A stretch of 64,000 bases of DNA from Hypholoma sublateritium FD-334 SS-4 (lineage: Eukaryota; Basidiomycota; Agaricomycetes; Agaricales; Strophariaceae). The translations under genes and the position numbers were made by a program. Shown in pieces: positions 1-13,081 of this stretch (positions are counted from its first letter, which is position 1; each line of letters opens with the position of its first letter). The DNA lies in contig KN817528.1 of NCBI GenBank assembly GCA_000827495.1, positions 372,001-436,000 of the forward strand, written 5' to 3'. The notes beneath the pieces are model-generated. The model worked only from the letters and a program-made list of their open reading frames with translations. It was not told the origin of the DNA and did not search any database.

Positions 1-2440
1 CGAGAATGAGTCAGCCCAGACGAGTGGGGAAGCGCAAGCGCTCGTAACCGCGGCTATTTCATCCGCTTGCCATAGATAACCATCCAGTAAAACGTCGCGT
101 ATAAGTCAAACTGATATACCGGACAGCGCAGACTCCTTAAGCCGTCTATTTTAGTGACTCCTTGAGGCTGAAAGACCTTTAAACACGGCGTCAACTTTCA
201 AGCCACTGAAGAAAGCTGAGAATCCACAGATTGATGTGATAGCCGATAAGATGAGTTGAGCCGTGCCGTCGATCCATCGAGAACCAGTCTCGTTTCGACT
301 GGGGTTTATCCTGCGCCTCTCATGGTTCCTGAGCTCCATCGGTCAGTGCTTCGAATTGGGTAGTTTACGCGCTTTTACTCCTTTTTTCATACCCATAGAA
401 TGCATTTAGTCGTCGCAGGTAATAAGAGGTTATATTTGGATCCTATATTGATCAATTTGACGAGACGAAGCACATCCGATTCTGAGGCGAATCGAAAATC
501 ATAAAATATCCAAGCCTAACGACTCAACTTTGTGCATATTTAGTATACGTCGCGCAGCATGGAAATTATTTTCTCTCGGAATCCTAAGTATTCCCCCATA
601 CTCCACCTCCCGACCTCAATGATGGTCCCAGAAAACCCAAGGGCACCGAGTGATCTGTCCAATGCGCGCCGTATGACTGGACACCTAGATAACCTGCATA
701 AGCATTTGATAATTGACAGGAGCAATTCTAACACTTTCAGATTTATAAGTTTTGACGCTGATTGTTTACCGACTAGATAGCCTTATGGGGTGGGTGCGAA
801 AATTCATATACTGAGTGGTTTCTACCTCGCAGTTTCCTTACTCCCCAGTGAGCGGACGGTTACAGACTTCCGCGATAAGTACTTAATTTTGGCGAAATTC
901 ACTCAGATGAGATTACGATTGGATTTAATGGATTACGACACTACTTATCCGATCAGAAGCCAAAAGTACACTCACAACAATTGCCAAATAGTAGGTTTTA
1001 TTTCTATGAGCCGCCCCGAGCCACCTGCCATCGCATAGATTCCAGGGACATTATTTTACGCATGACCCTATCGTCGGTTATAATGGCCGCGAGTACATAG
1101 ACCTGAGAAAAAGGCGTTGAGCTTATCACATATGTGGTTATATCAAGGTTATATCGTTACGCGTTGATTTCCTTGTTGGGAGTCGATAGCATTCGCGTAA
1201 ACAGGACGTTTTTTTGAGAAAAATATTTTGAAAATATTGGTTAGGAGTACACAACTGATTTATCAAACTCCTACATGCGCATTATACCTACTTTTCCGTT
1301 TTCAAGATTGAGGAGCATCTTGAAGAACACAAGTAATTGAGATCATTATGCAGTGGACTACTACTAGTATCAGCCTCGCCGAATGGACTCTGCGATTTTT
1401 ATCAATTGTTGACACCTTTCCGACTCTTGTCAGTAATGTCGTAAATGTCAGTGAGTCGTGACGGGGCGCGCGCCTGTTGACGTCCGCATTACTTGACAAC
1501 TACCGACCCCCCACTGGCCCAGTCCAACCTGGTGATCAAATTGAACGGTTGTCTCTGCCTGTCTCCGCAGTGATTGTGTCAGTTACCGTGTTGAACGTTG
1601 GAACGTTGTTAGGACCAGCTTTGTTTTCACCGCATTTTGTCCTGAGATTTAGATGAAGGGAGAGAGCCAAGAAGAGAGCGACTTTGAGCGATTTTGAGCC
1701 GGCCCTCACAGATTTGCAACAGATTTGTCAACAAAGTCACTTATGTAATGCTGCTAATGTGGTACCTCATGTCCATTTTCGAGCCATTTTGACATCCCGA
1801 TTCTAGTGGAGAACCAACAAGTGGGTATGACTCTCCCATACCTCCTCAAGCAGTTCAGTTCCTTACTATTTCTAATCATGCTTTCTGATCTACAGGAAAT
1901 CTGCTTCCGTTGACAAGCTCATATTTCGCTGAAAGCCGGCTAGAATAACCCCTTGATATCTGATTCTTGACCTACGTCATGTAACACTAGCCAACATTGG
2001 CCCAAGGCATAGGTCTACAAGTCTTTTGGTATACACGCCTTATTGATGAAACAGTTTTTACACATAGCGTTACCCTCTAGATTTACCCGCGACATCCTGG
2101 CAACGGAGTAATCTTGTCGAAACCCATCTGGTCCTAGGATGCATACCTTTGTACATCTAATCACTGCCTATATGCGACAACCTATTTGGCTCGTCGATGA
2201 GCGGTGCTTACACCCCATCACTTGCTCTTGCGGCCGAAGTCGCATATCTGCCTCATTTTACTGTGGCGATACATAAGACTTTCGACGGGGATCCATTTTG
2301 TCAAACACGGAAATGCTGCTCAAATCCTAGCAGGTGTGCACCAGATACGCTGGGTACTTGTATCATGAATCCTTCCACAGCTCCTGCCCTGACCCTAACA
2401 GAAATCCCGGGTTTCTATGCCGAGCCGCTGTCTCAAAATC
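1..2440. other. gene-poor stretch
   Basis: I see no supportable gene here on either strand. Open frames are short, lack plausible splice partners and carry no recognisable domain. Base composition is mixed and slightly AT-rich, with poly-T and poly-A patches around 1200-1240. Decayed repeats cannot be excluded without a search. Confidence 0.6.
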
Positions 2441-2447
2441 TATAAAG
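2441..2447 (+). promoter_or_regulatory. TATA box of the proline-rich gene
   Basis: TATAAAG lies 73 bases before the ATG at 2520. It is followed by a CT-rich stretch (about 2470-2510) typical of basidiomycete transcript leaders. Confidence 0.5.
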
Positions 2448-2519
2448 CAGTATAACCTTGGAAGGACTCCTGCATCTTCTTCCCCTTTTCATAACCTTCA
2501 ACCATCCGACCGACCAAAG

Positions 2520-3386
2520 ATGACTTGCACTAGGGGACCAAAACCAGTCTTCCCGCCGCCACCCCCACCAAACCCTGACCCTACTCCGAGGCCCGCGCCT
2601 GGGCCCCGTGGATATTTTTTTGCCCTTACTTCCGCATTCTTCACTGCGTATTCTTCACCGCCGGCTATGCAAAGCAAATCCCGCATCTCAGCCCGAGGAA
2701 TTTTGTGGCAAGAATTTTCGAGCATGGGTATAATCCCATCCATGCCCCCCCCACTCCCGCTATCTGGCAGTCAGGACGTTTCCCGCCCACCTTACAAATT
2801 GAACGTGAACGAGAAATTATCCGCGTACCCGCTGCCTTCGGATATCCAGGACGACCCTCGCATACTAGTCAAGTACGATACGAACAAGAAGCCGTCCACG
2901 CACCCACCACCGTCCGATGTGCAAGACGGCCCCCGTGTCCCAGCCAATTCGAACATGAGCAAAAGGCCGTCCACGAACCCTCCACCGCCAGACACCCAGG
3001 ACGGCCCCTCTCTCCCAATCAATTCTAGTCTGGAGTTGAGAGGTTATTACGGAAATGCGTTGGGCGGTCACCCCAGAGGTAAGTCTCCCTCAATCATTCG
3101 GTCGTTCTTCCTTTAAACATATCCTGACGTGACTGGCGTTTGGAGGGACGGGAAGCATCGATACCCATCCAGGAATACTATGTGGTGCAATTGCTTTTCC
3201 CTACGTAGCTCTTCGCCCAACATTTTCCCAGGTGAGTACGTCGTTTTGTTTTAGTATATAACGGATGAAACTCAAACTTCTCACATTGCTCGTGGCTTAC
3301 AGGATCCCGCTCTGATGATCGGCTTCGGAGTTGTCGAGCAGATCTTCGCCGCCACTGCCGTTGAGACCTTCGCACGGGCCATCTAA
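2520..3386 (+). CDS. small proline-rich protein with three 25-residue repeats and hydrophobic C-terminus
   Basis: Not a recognised family. I infer three exons: 2520-3078, 3173-3231 and 3303-3386. Donors are strong (GTAAGT, GTGAGT), acceptors are CAG, and the joined length is exactly 234 codons including the stop. The protein opens with a PPPPPP run, then a hydrophobic patch (GYFFALTSAFF, about residues 35-45). Around residues 105-180 come three imperfect 25-residue repeats, each with a P-x-P-x-D-x-QD core (for example PPPSDVQDGPR). Exons 2 and 3 encode two hydrophobic segments (GILCGAIAFPYVAL and LMIGFGVVEQIFAATAV), which suggests membrane insertion. A TATA box and CT-rich leader support transcription. 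It stands alone in a gene-poor area and could be a lineage-specific gene. An alternative is unspliced readthrough from 3079 to a stop at 3114-3116, which would lose the hydrophobic end. Confidence 0.5.
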
Positions 3387-6300
3387 ACAGTGAGTAACTG
3401 TTCAACTCTCGGTCACTCAAATCCTAACAGGGATCATCACGACGCAGAATTTGTTCATCTGTATCCCAGGCCAGATGGAACCCTTCCGATTTCTTTGCTG
3501 TTGATTCCTCCTTTGGGACAATCGCGTCGTTGTTGTTTTGAATCTTGAGTTTGCATCTAAATATATATATATGAATAACTAATAGCTATGTTATCGTATC
3601 ATTTATATAAACTACGCCTTCCATTATAATAATACATATACTTATCTTTTAATGTCGGTTCAATATGGAGGATTCCAGTTGAACAGCACTGCAATAGCTT
3701 TATGCATTGCGTATAATTTGGCACGTAGGACAGAACTTGCTTTTGCTGTCAGTGCAGCACTAAGTGACCTGCCAATTATCGATCGCCGCCATCGATTGTT
3801 CAGGATTTCCTATCCTTACACGTACTGTTTTACTCGTTCCTGAGGGACTAAGTTATCTGGGGATATTACATGAAAGGTGACTCCCTAAATTTCAAATCCC
3901 AGATTTTACACTCTTGACAGAGATACTACGCTCAATCGGTGACTCGGAGGTTCCAGAGTCATGATTAGAGCTTTTGTAAAGGTACATGAAGCCAAAATTA
4001 AAACAATGGTCAGTTCACATCTGTGTCAACGACGGAGAGCACTGACCCAGCAAAATTATGACATATCTCAGCCATGTGGCATTAGGACATAATCGTCGCT
4101 AACTGGGTTATTTCCTGCTATAATTATTGGCGTCCTCCCTCTGAGGATTTGACACCGATATTATGATCATCTCTCAATCATTATCCCAATCGCATTAATT
4201 TTTCCCGCGGAACAGTCGCATACTTTTATAAGGCCTACCTTTCGCATGATACTCCTCGGCAGAATATAGAGGTAGGCCACAAACCAGTGCGAAGATGTTT
4301 GAGAACGCAGGCATTGCGTTCATTATATGAAACGCTTACGATGGGCGCTTAGATCAGTGGACCCCGAGCCCAGCGCGCTTCAAAACCTCGGAAGCAATTA
4401 GTACAAGGGTCCCTCTCCGGCACGCGCTTGCTCTGATTCTGGAGAATAGGGCCCGTTTCATCGACTGTCTCCATTAGTGCAAATGACGATGTACTTGGGC
4501 TAGTTCCTGACGAGAATACAATTTTTTGTCGACAGCGATTCTTTCAAGAATTATTAGGATGCTGTGGTGATATTATTTTGATGCCGGCGTTTGCGAGGCG
4601 CTGATGACTGAAAGTGTCTGATCGCATCCTCCACGCGACGAGCTTCGGAGATGCCCAGCGCTGCGACGAACAAACAAGCGATCGGCGAGCAATTTTATGA
4701 CCAGGCCAATCCCAAGAGAACGAGAGTACTTGAGTTCAAATCTCAGAAACGAGGCTCGAAGCTGCTGACGATCCCGTTGTGATGTGATCGGGAACAGGGA
4801 TAAAAATTTCTATCACATAACTTATTGATGTGCTCGAGTTGCACTTGCTTTTGTCGCGCGAATTGATCGTTTCAGTTCCATAAGAATAACTGGAATTCGA
4901 CGGGTTTACCTTGACGATGCCTGACACGCATTGGCGGTCATGAGAGGGCTTGAGCTTTAATCGACGAGACTTTTCCCGAGTTGAATCGAATTAGGTACCT
5001 AGAAGAAGACACGGGAAAAGGTTTTTTCTCGGCGTAAAGGCTGGATATGGTGCCCTGTAGACGTCACCGAAACCTCGGTACAACCTGGCGTGGAGTAGCC
5101 TAGGTAAAATCCGGACAGAACCCGACGGTCAATGGGAGCCCTGCTACGTGCGTACTAGCAAAAATCCTAGCATAATTATGTCATATTGTATTCCTCAGGG
5201 TTCACCTTTGCACAGGTGTCAGGATGAGCAAACCTTCATTTGAATCAGACCCAATGCGTGGACAGACAGAAGCAAATGCATCGGAACGCCGGGGCCATAT
5301 ATCCGCAGCACAAAACGACTACAGTACGTCCTCGAAACGGAGCGGCGAAAAGCGCAAAAACAAATGTTCCTGACATCGTTGATGTGCGCGCCAGCGCCCG
5401 AGCACACCATAGGGAGGGGTGCATGTCAACGCCTCGAAGGTAGCTGCCCCACTGTTTCAAAGTGGCTTCTATTTACTTCTGTCTTGGGGAATATTGCCAT
5501 ATGGGAAAGACGAAGACGTCGGCTGCGAGGACGAGCATTGAGTAGCATGGAGCGTGGCTACAGTGGGCGTTGCTCTGTGGTTAAGCGAATGACCGTGCCA
5601 CCAGCGGGTTGATCACGATCGCCCAGCAGAGCCGCAAGAAAGGGGGGGGCGGGTCAGTTTCAACACCGCCCTAGTTTCCGAAATGACCAGACACCAACAA
5701 GAAACGGATGCTTGAGCAGGCCGGAGAGAAGATGCGCCCGACAGTGAATGGCTAAAGCCTCCATGCCAGCAGAGAATCAGGCCATCGAGGCGATATCCCC
5801 AAAATAAAATGGTGTGCAACTTCCACCTAATTAAGTCTATAGTAATTATCTAGTCCGAATGAAATAGAGGGACTTCTCTAGGCCAGGTGAGACGAAGTCT
5901 AGCTGATGAAAGAACGGTGGGGGACCTACAACGTATGGTGATATTTGGAAATACAAAGGGTTGACAGCAGTCATAGTGTAGAGAACACGCACACGCATCC
6001 TGCGCGGGAAGCCATGTGTTGACACACTACTGAACCCGTTGTGGGCACCGGCAGTCAATGTTCCCCGATTGAAAAGGGGAGAAACCCCGTCCGTAGGGCA
6101 TGGACTTCTTGATGATTTGATAGTATTCCACGACTGACAGGAAAAAAAAGACTTGCACATCACTGCCGAGATATAGATGTTGACTCCCAGTTGAGAGACA
6201 TTCGGAACTACCGCGAAGAATAAATTCCGTTGGTTTTCCTCAGCAGTCAAGGAGAATCGAAGCCCATTGGGTCATTTTTCACAGATCAGAGTAGAACAGC

Positions 6301-6988
6301 GGTGGAATATGTAGGAATCCCCGCCCACTGAAAGCCCTAGCAGCAGATCCGCAGTTGTTGTTCCGTCGATTCAAGATCCAGGGCAAGTAGTATTTCTGTT
6401 TTAGAGAGAGTATAGGTTTCGTAAACGTATCAGATTATAGATGTCACAGATTGATGGTTTATTTTTCGAGTTGTGCAGTGAGTCAATACCAGTGGCCGCA
6501 GTCGGCTAATGGCCTCGAGGCGCAGGGTTGTCCGTGGAGAGTTCGTTGTGGCACACTAGGGTCGAGCCCAGATCTAGGATGGGCAGGAGGCGATACTATG
6601 TACTGAGAACTATGTCAGTGGATGGTGGATGAGTGATCTGATTCAATCAGGGTGTAGGAGGGAGTGCATAGCATAGGGAGGATGATCATCAACATCCTGA
6701 GTTGGGGCCACCTCCCGTGAGAATATCATGCACAGCCACTTGAATCATTGTTTTCGTCGCTCTGATTCACGACCTGCTATCCGTTCCATTCTATCGATAC
6801 CCACCTCCACCACCGCCCACAGGCTTCCGCGCGCACTCCCTTCAGCTTTTCCCCAAACCATAGCGCTGGTCTCGTTTTCGGTTATCTCTCGTAAATTGGC
6901 ATCTCTTCCCAGCCCCATCACGCCCGTTTCTAGTATCTAAGTTTCTCGCACCGACCCCGATACCCACCCCACGTTACCTACGAACATT
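3387..6988. other. intergenic, no gene seen
   Basis: About 3.6 kb without a supportable gene. 3555-3650 is AT-rich (alternating TA after TAAATATATATATA) and fits the 3' end of the upstream gene. The longest open frame (minus, 5846-6250) has no domain, no good start context and no splice partners. The last 250 bases before 6989 are CT-rich and probably the leader of the RasGAP gene. Confidence 0.6.
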
Positions 6989-9783
6989 ATGTCCTATCCC
7001 GACCAGCCTTCGTCTCCGGGAATGTCGTCGCCCAGGCGTCTCACCAACCGGAACACCAACCGATACAGTGTCACTGCACTCTTTAGCATGGCTGCGGAGC
7101 AGGACGTTGAAGTTGAGGATGACTTGGCCCGAGGTTTGTCCCCACACTAGCGATGCTTTCTATGTAAGCCTTTCTCAACCCCGCATGACAGCCCAGAAGC
7201 GTTTGCGTGACCTCAAGGGCAAGATCTCAGCACAGTCTAAGAAGAATTTCGTCCTGGAGCGGGATGTGCGCTACCTCGATTCGAGAATCGCTTTGCTCAT
7301 ACAAAATCGAATGGCATTGGATGAGGTTAGTATAGGTTGTCAGACCTATTGTATCTTCAGGGACTGATTCACTTGCCATGGTGGATAGCAACGGGAAGTC
7401 GAAAGGACGCTAGAAGAAGTTGATCCAACAGAAGGTCACTACCCCGACGACCGCAAAATTCAACAATACTCCAACCTCTTCTTCCTCCTCCAGTCAGAGC
7501 CGCGACACATCGCGGCACTATGTCGACTTGTCTCGCTCTCCGAAATCGACACTCTCCTTCAGACAGTAATGTTCACGCTTTACGGAAACCAGTACGAAAG
7601 CAGAGAAGAACATCTTCTTCTGACGATGTTTCAAAGTGTGCTTTCTGCTCAATTTGAGACTGCCACGGAATTCGGATCTCTTCTGCGAGCGAACACCCCT
7701 GTCTCTCGGATGATGACGACATATACCCGCCGTGGACCTGGGCAGAGTTATCTCAAGAGTGTTCTGGCTGAGCGAATTAACAGCCTGATCGAACACAAGG
7801 ACCTTAACCTCGAAATCAACCCAGTCAAAGTGTATGAACAGATGATAAACCAAATCGAGGAGGAGACTGGGTCCCTTCCTCCGAACTTGCCTCGCGGGGT
7901 GGCACCAGAAATCGCGGCCGAGAATCCTGACGTTCAAGCAATCATCGCACCTCGCCTCACCATGCTTATGGAAATCGCCAATAGCTTTTTGCTCACTATC
8001 ATTGAGAGCATGGAAAGCGTGCCTTACGGAATCAGGTGGATTTGCAAGCAAATTCGCAGCTTGACTCGAGTATGTCATGTGTCATGTCATTCTGATGCAC
8101 CCGCTCACAGCACGACAGAGAAAATACCCAGAAGCCACTGACTATGCCATTTGCTCACTCATTGGTGGCTTCTTTTTCCTTCGGTTCATCAACCCTGCGA
8201 TCGTTACGCCACAAGCGTATATGCTTGTAGAGGGAGCTCCCGCAAAACATCCTCGCCGAACATTGACTCTTGTAGGTCTCTTTCCTCCCGAATCAATGGT
8301 TCATCAACTAAATTTTTGTTTAGATTGCGAAGATGTTGCAAAATCTGGCGAACAAGCCCTCATATGCCAAGGAAGCGTACATGATGACACTCAATCCCTT
8401 CGTCGAGAATAACAAGGCTCGCATCAATCAGTTCCTCAACAACTTATGCGAAGTGGGAGATTTTTACGACACCCTCGAGGTTCGTGTCCTGCATCTGCGT
8501 CTAACTGGATATTGAAGCTGCAAATTTAGATGGATCAATATATGGCTCTCTCGAAGAAGGATCTTATGATTCATATCACGCTCAACGAACTGTACAACAC
8601 ACATTCGTTAATTCTTCAGCACGTTGAAACACTGGTATGTTTTTTTGACGCGATGGCACCTTTACCACAATCTGAAAACTCCGACCGTAGTCTCCAAATG
8701 ACAAGCAACACTTACGCATTCTGACCGATGAACTGGGTGCTGCTCCTGCTCAAGTACCGCGTAAGGAGAATCGCACAATCCAACTCAACCTCTACAGCCG
8801 CTGGGAAACACCTGTGCATGATATTCAGAGTGCTCTGATGGATTCGGTGTCATCGAGCGACATGTTGTACATGGAGACGAAATCGATCTTTGTCCAGCTC
8901 ATTCGATCACTGCCAAACGCTGCCAACAAGCTTCCGTACAATCTGGCGGCGATCGCCGAACGCGCTGCGACCACGAAAGATGCAGTCCTCGTTCGCAAGG
9001 GTATCAAGGTCAAGGAGATGCTGCGCGAGCTCGAGGAGCAGAAAATCGTCGAAGCGTCGGACGGATACCGGCTTATGCAAGAAGAGGTCGCGGCGGAACT
9101 TGTCCACCTTGGGAACCTGCGCGAGAAGGTATTACTGGAGACGAAGTCCTTGGAGGCCGTGTACAAGACTATCTGCGACCATAATAACTACATGCGATCG
9201 CAGCTGGAACAGTACAAGGCGTACTTGCAGAATGTACGCCTAACAGCTTCCAAGGAGAAGGGTAGCACGACAGGTGTCGGCGTCGTGACCGTCGGGGGCA
9301 AGGAGAAGAAACCTGCTAAGGCAGTGGTACTCGGGCCGTATCGCTTCACGCACGCCCAACTGGAGAAGGAGGGCATCATTGTAGAAAGCAATGTCCCCGA
9401 CAATAGGTATGTTTGCCAATCGTATTTTTGTTATTGGTTGGTTGTCTTCGGAATGAACGATAATTTATCATTCTGTTGCAGACGCCCTAATATCTATTTC
9501 AATATCACGTCACCGACCCCAGGGACTTTCATAATAGCATTACATTACAAGGGCCGCGAGAAGGCTATTCTCGAGATGGATCTCAAGATTGATGATTTGT
9601 TGGAAAAGGTGCGTGTCCTTCCCCGCCCCCGACGCTCATGGGTGTTCTCCAGCCAGTGCTGACATGGCCTATTATTCCGCCCCACAGCAAAAAGACAACA
9701 AGCATCTACTTGACTTGGAATATGTCCAGCTGAATGTACCAAAGGTCCTCGGTTTACTGAAAAAGGTTTTCGCAAAGCGATGA
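6989..9783 (+). CDS. gap1: Ras GTPase-activating protein, Gap1/IQGAP-related type
   Basis: It stimulates GTP hydrolysis by Ras, switching off Ras signalling at the plasma membrane. Nine exons join in frame to 770 codons (6989-7133, 7192-7325, 7389-8069, 8119-8271, 8324-8479, 8530-8634, 8691-9406, 9482-9608, 9688-9783). That is close to the length I recall for fission yeast Gap1. The RasGAP domain spans about residues 100-440. The motif LLRANTPVS carries the presumed arginine finger near R193, and the hallmark [12 protein letters not shown] lies near residues 340-351. A C-terminal RasGAP_C region (about 520-770) follows, with a coiled-coil-like stretch near [16 protein letters not shown]. There are no IQ motifs or calponin domain, so it is the short Gap1/Sar1 form rather than full IQGAP. 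The ATG at 6989 ([10 protein letters not shown]) is chosen because it leads into the first spliced exon. In mushrooms this class affects hyphal growth and mating development (family knowledge). Confidence 0.93.
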
Positions 9784-10621
9784 TCATGTAGTACGGTTGA
9801 TGCTGCGGTTTTTTTTTCATTAATACCCACCTTCATTCATGCTCACTCCTTCCTCCGTCTCTCTCCTTTCTTTATTTTTCCGTCACTGGCGTATTCTGAG
9901 GACTTGTTATATCCCTTCTTCGTTACGGCGCCACCTCTTCGTTACTTTTTTCATTACCTTTGATTTATCTTTACCTTTTTTATGTGCTCAGTCTGTCGAT
10001 ATCACTCCTTCGTTCGTATTAACAGCTCTGGTATCCGTGTTTTATTTTTTCTGCCTCTCTTGTACTGGATGTATCAACTCTACTCTGTAACACGCCCTAA
10101 AAACATGTTGTGTCGATACTAATAGTCTCCCGTGGGCAGGCTTTGATATGATATCGCGTCTCTTTTCTCTGAATCTATCTCCTTCAAAAATTCCCGCAAG
10201 CCGCGCGTTATCAGGCGTCATCGAGATCGCACACGTTCATTAAATAGTCAATGGATGAAACAAGCGGGGACCTTGTACCTTGTCTCGTTTTTAGATTTGA
10301 AAACTAACAAGGCTCAAAGTCTAGCCAGGACCAAATAACCGATGACAAGCGGCGAAAGAGGCCGCTTCTTTGCCTCGTCCCGGATCCGTGCTTCGTTCAC
10401 ATTGTCTTCATCTTTATTTGCACACCCATTCCCAAGTCCTATCGTCTTTCGCTTATTTTTGTCGTCTTCGAACAACTCACGCGGGGCGGTTATTTTCTCC
10501 TACTGACTACCATCAACCAGAGCCTTCCAATAACCTCACCGCTGGTCTAATACCCATTCATGTCGGCGCATTTGTAGCAAGCTACCTAACACCAAGAACG
10601 TAGCAAGATCAATTGCACACC
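9784..10621. other. intergenic between RasGAP and protease genes
   Basis: Pyrimidine-rich and AT-rich sequence. An 83-codon hydrophobic frame at 9839-10090 reflects T-rich composition and is not called. CT-rich sequence from about 10370 to 10560 probably serves as promoter and leader of the protease gene. Confidence 0.55.
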
Positions 10622-12910
10622 ATGCAACTGCTCGTTGGACCACACTGCCTAGGGAGAGGTGTGCTGCTCGCGTTTGTTCTGCTGCTCAAGGCGACGGAAG
10701 CCGTTGCGCAGACGGGCCCGAGCAGCCTGCGCTTGCTGCCCCGCACACTCCTGGATGCCGTCACACTCCCCATCCACACGCTGCAAGCGCGTTCGCCCGC
10801 GGACAACACCACAGTAGGCGCCGGGCTAAGCGCGGTGACGCTGTCGGCGGACAGGGAGTGCGTCTTCGGCTTGCTGCCGCAACTTGTTGATGGGCACTCA
10901 CCTCCCTGGTTGGCTGCAGGTCCTATTACACGTTGATCAAGGCCGGCCCATTCAACTTCCGGGTCGCGCTGGACACGGGCTCAGCAGATCTCTGGCTGTT
11001 CTCGACGGGCTGTGAGACGCAGACATGCAAGCAGTCTCCCCGGTACCCGCTCGAATTCGAGAGCCCCACGTTCATATCGGTGGCGAGCAATGCTACGAAT
11101 TTCACTGCGAGCTATGCTGATGGCACTGGTGAGCGATGTCACGCTATGGAATACGCTTGTTTCTGTGCTGATTATCTGCATAGTCGCTTCGGGCTTTGTT
11201 GCTGCGGAGACCATCCAATTGACTAATCTAACGTTATCAAATCAAACCTTCGGTGTGCTTTTTTAGAAATTGTATGTTGCTTGCTGATAATTAATCTGTC
11301 TTCACAGCTGCCGTCACTAGTTCCAATGTGTCTCTCCCAGATGAAATCAGCGGAATCATGGGGCTTGGGTTCCCGCGTCTCTCCTCCATCTCCAGTCCAA
11401 CGTTGAACTGTACGCATTCTATTTGGCGTACTCTCAGTACTTATGACATTTTCTTTTCAGCGACGCCCTTCTTTCCTACTCTCGCCCGGCAAGGACTTTT
11501 GGAATACCCACTATTCACCTTCTACTTGGACAACAACAATTCGGGCTCCCTCACGCTGGGCGCTGTCGATTCCTCGATTGTCACCAACACTAGTCTCATT
11601 GGCTGGAATAAAGTGGCACAGTTCCAGCCGTTTGCCGCTGAAAGTAATACTTCTACATATTTGCAATGGGCAGTCCCCATTACGGGATTTTCTGTAAGAT
11701 TCTCGCGCCATACCTTTTCAATGTTATCCAATAATCTAAAACAGATTAATGGCACCCAATTTGCCCCCATCCCCACATACCCGCGCATTGATCGTACTTC
11801 TTTGGCACTGTTCGACATGTAAGCATTCTCGTCAGGTTGATATCGTTTTTTGCCTGAACTTCACGATCTAGCGGGGCACCTGGAGTATATGGCCCTTTCC
11901 AAGATGCAAGTCATATTCGCAAGCGGCACATGGTTTGTTTGTATTGATATATCTTGTTAGGTCTCGCGCATATATGAAACCATCGATGGCGCGCGATTGG
12001 TGGATCCAAGTGGGCAATGGGCTCTTCCGTGCGATACCACAGTCCCGATGGCATTCACGTTTGGGTATGTCTTTTTTACTTGGTTTTTATATATCTATAT
12101 CTGAATTTGTATCTTCTTCATAGACAACAAAACTACACGATGCTTCCTACAGACTATATCATTGCTCAAGTCGCTGGCACTCCGAACATGTGCTTGTCCT
12201 GGCCAATGTCTCTTCCTCCGAGCTCCGACGGAATCGACTGGCAAATGGGTTCGTTTCGGAGGTTTAAATCTTCTTGCTCTTGGTTGATATTCATGTTCAT
12301 CTACAGGAACTGCATTCTTGCGCACCGTCTATTCTATCTTCAGGTGGGCACTTCTAATACATTCTCATTTAATTAGTTTGTTAATTCTGAATTCCATAGT
12401 TTTGGGATCAACAAAAAGGAACCACCACTTATTGGACTTTACTCCCTACAAAACAATACCAACATAACTCAGACTCCCGCCGACATACTCTCTTTTATAT
12501 CCTCTGCGTCTGCGACTGTCGCTACTACCCTGCCTAACTTCCTCCTACCGTCGCCAACTTTCACTACCCCGCCTTACGCATTCAACACCTCGGTCTCTGC
12601 ATCCGTCGGCGGCATCGTCACAACTGGCCTCGCAAATACTACTTACAGCGCGATCTTTGGTCAGAAAGCTTCGTTGACTAACGTCTCGGCGCTACCAGCA
12701 ATAACACCTCCACCTCTAGTTGTTACATTGGTGGTAACAAATTCTTTAGGGGCCACCACAACTACCACGGTGTCTCGTCCTATGATGAGTGTCACATTAG
12801 GCCTGCCAAGTGCCTCCGCTGGGAGCGCTGGTGCGACTGCACCGCTGACGACGCTCTCTCTTTCCTGCGTTTTGGTCACATATGTGTTGATATTCGTTTG
12901 GAGATGGTGA
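10622..12910 (+). CDS. A1 family aspartic protease, probably GPI-anchored
   Basis: A secreted pepsin-like endopeptidase. The ATG at 10622 (MQLLVGPHC) starts a signal peptide with hydrophobic core VLLAFVLLL, cut near AVAQ. The first intron (10858-10919) joins to SYYTLIKAGPFNFRVALDTG, giving the first catalytic motif DTGSADLWLF. The flap region SYADGT follows. Several short introns interrupt the rest. The second catalytic loop reads ALFD-I-GAPGVYGP when the intron starting at 11821 (GTAAGC...CTAG) is removed: the usual D-T/S-G is D-I-G. The C-terminus is Ser/Thr-rich (residues after TFTTPPYAF) and ends in a hydrophobic tail (LSCVLVTYVLIFVW), as in GPI-anchored yapsin-like enzymes. Many N-x-S/T sites fit secretion. 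Whether the altered second motif lowers activity is not known. Confidence 0.88.
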
Positions 12911-13081
12911 CATGACTTTCTTATTCGAAAGTTCGGACTATACATTAAAGTTACATATTTATCTGTAGTCAGATGTGCGCAATTGTATCTAATGAGGTGT
13001 ATTCGTCTGTGGCTATGGTCCAGATTCGCTGAAGTGGACTTCTCCCTCGCACTCTTCTCAGTATAAAGACCAAGCGAGGGT

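Noticed and set aside
5846..6250. 134-codon minus frame
   Set aside because: No domain, no supporting splice sites, residue composition like random DNA.
9839..10090. 83-codon hydrophobic frame after the RasGAP gene
   Set aside because: T-rich sequence gives hydrophobic codons by chance; no domain, and it fits a 3' untranslated region.
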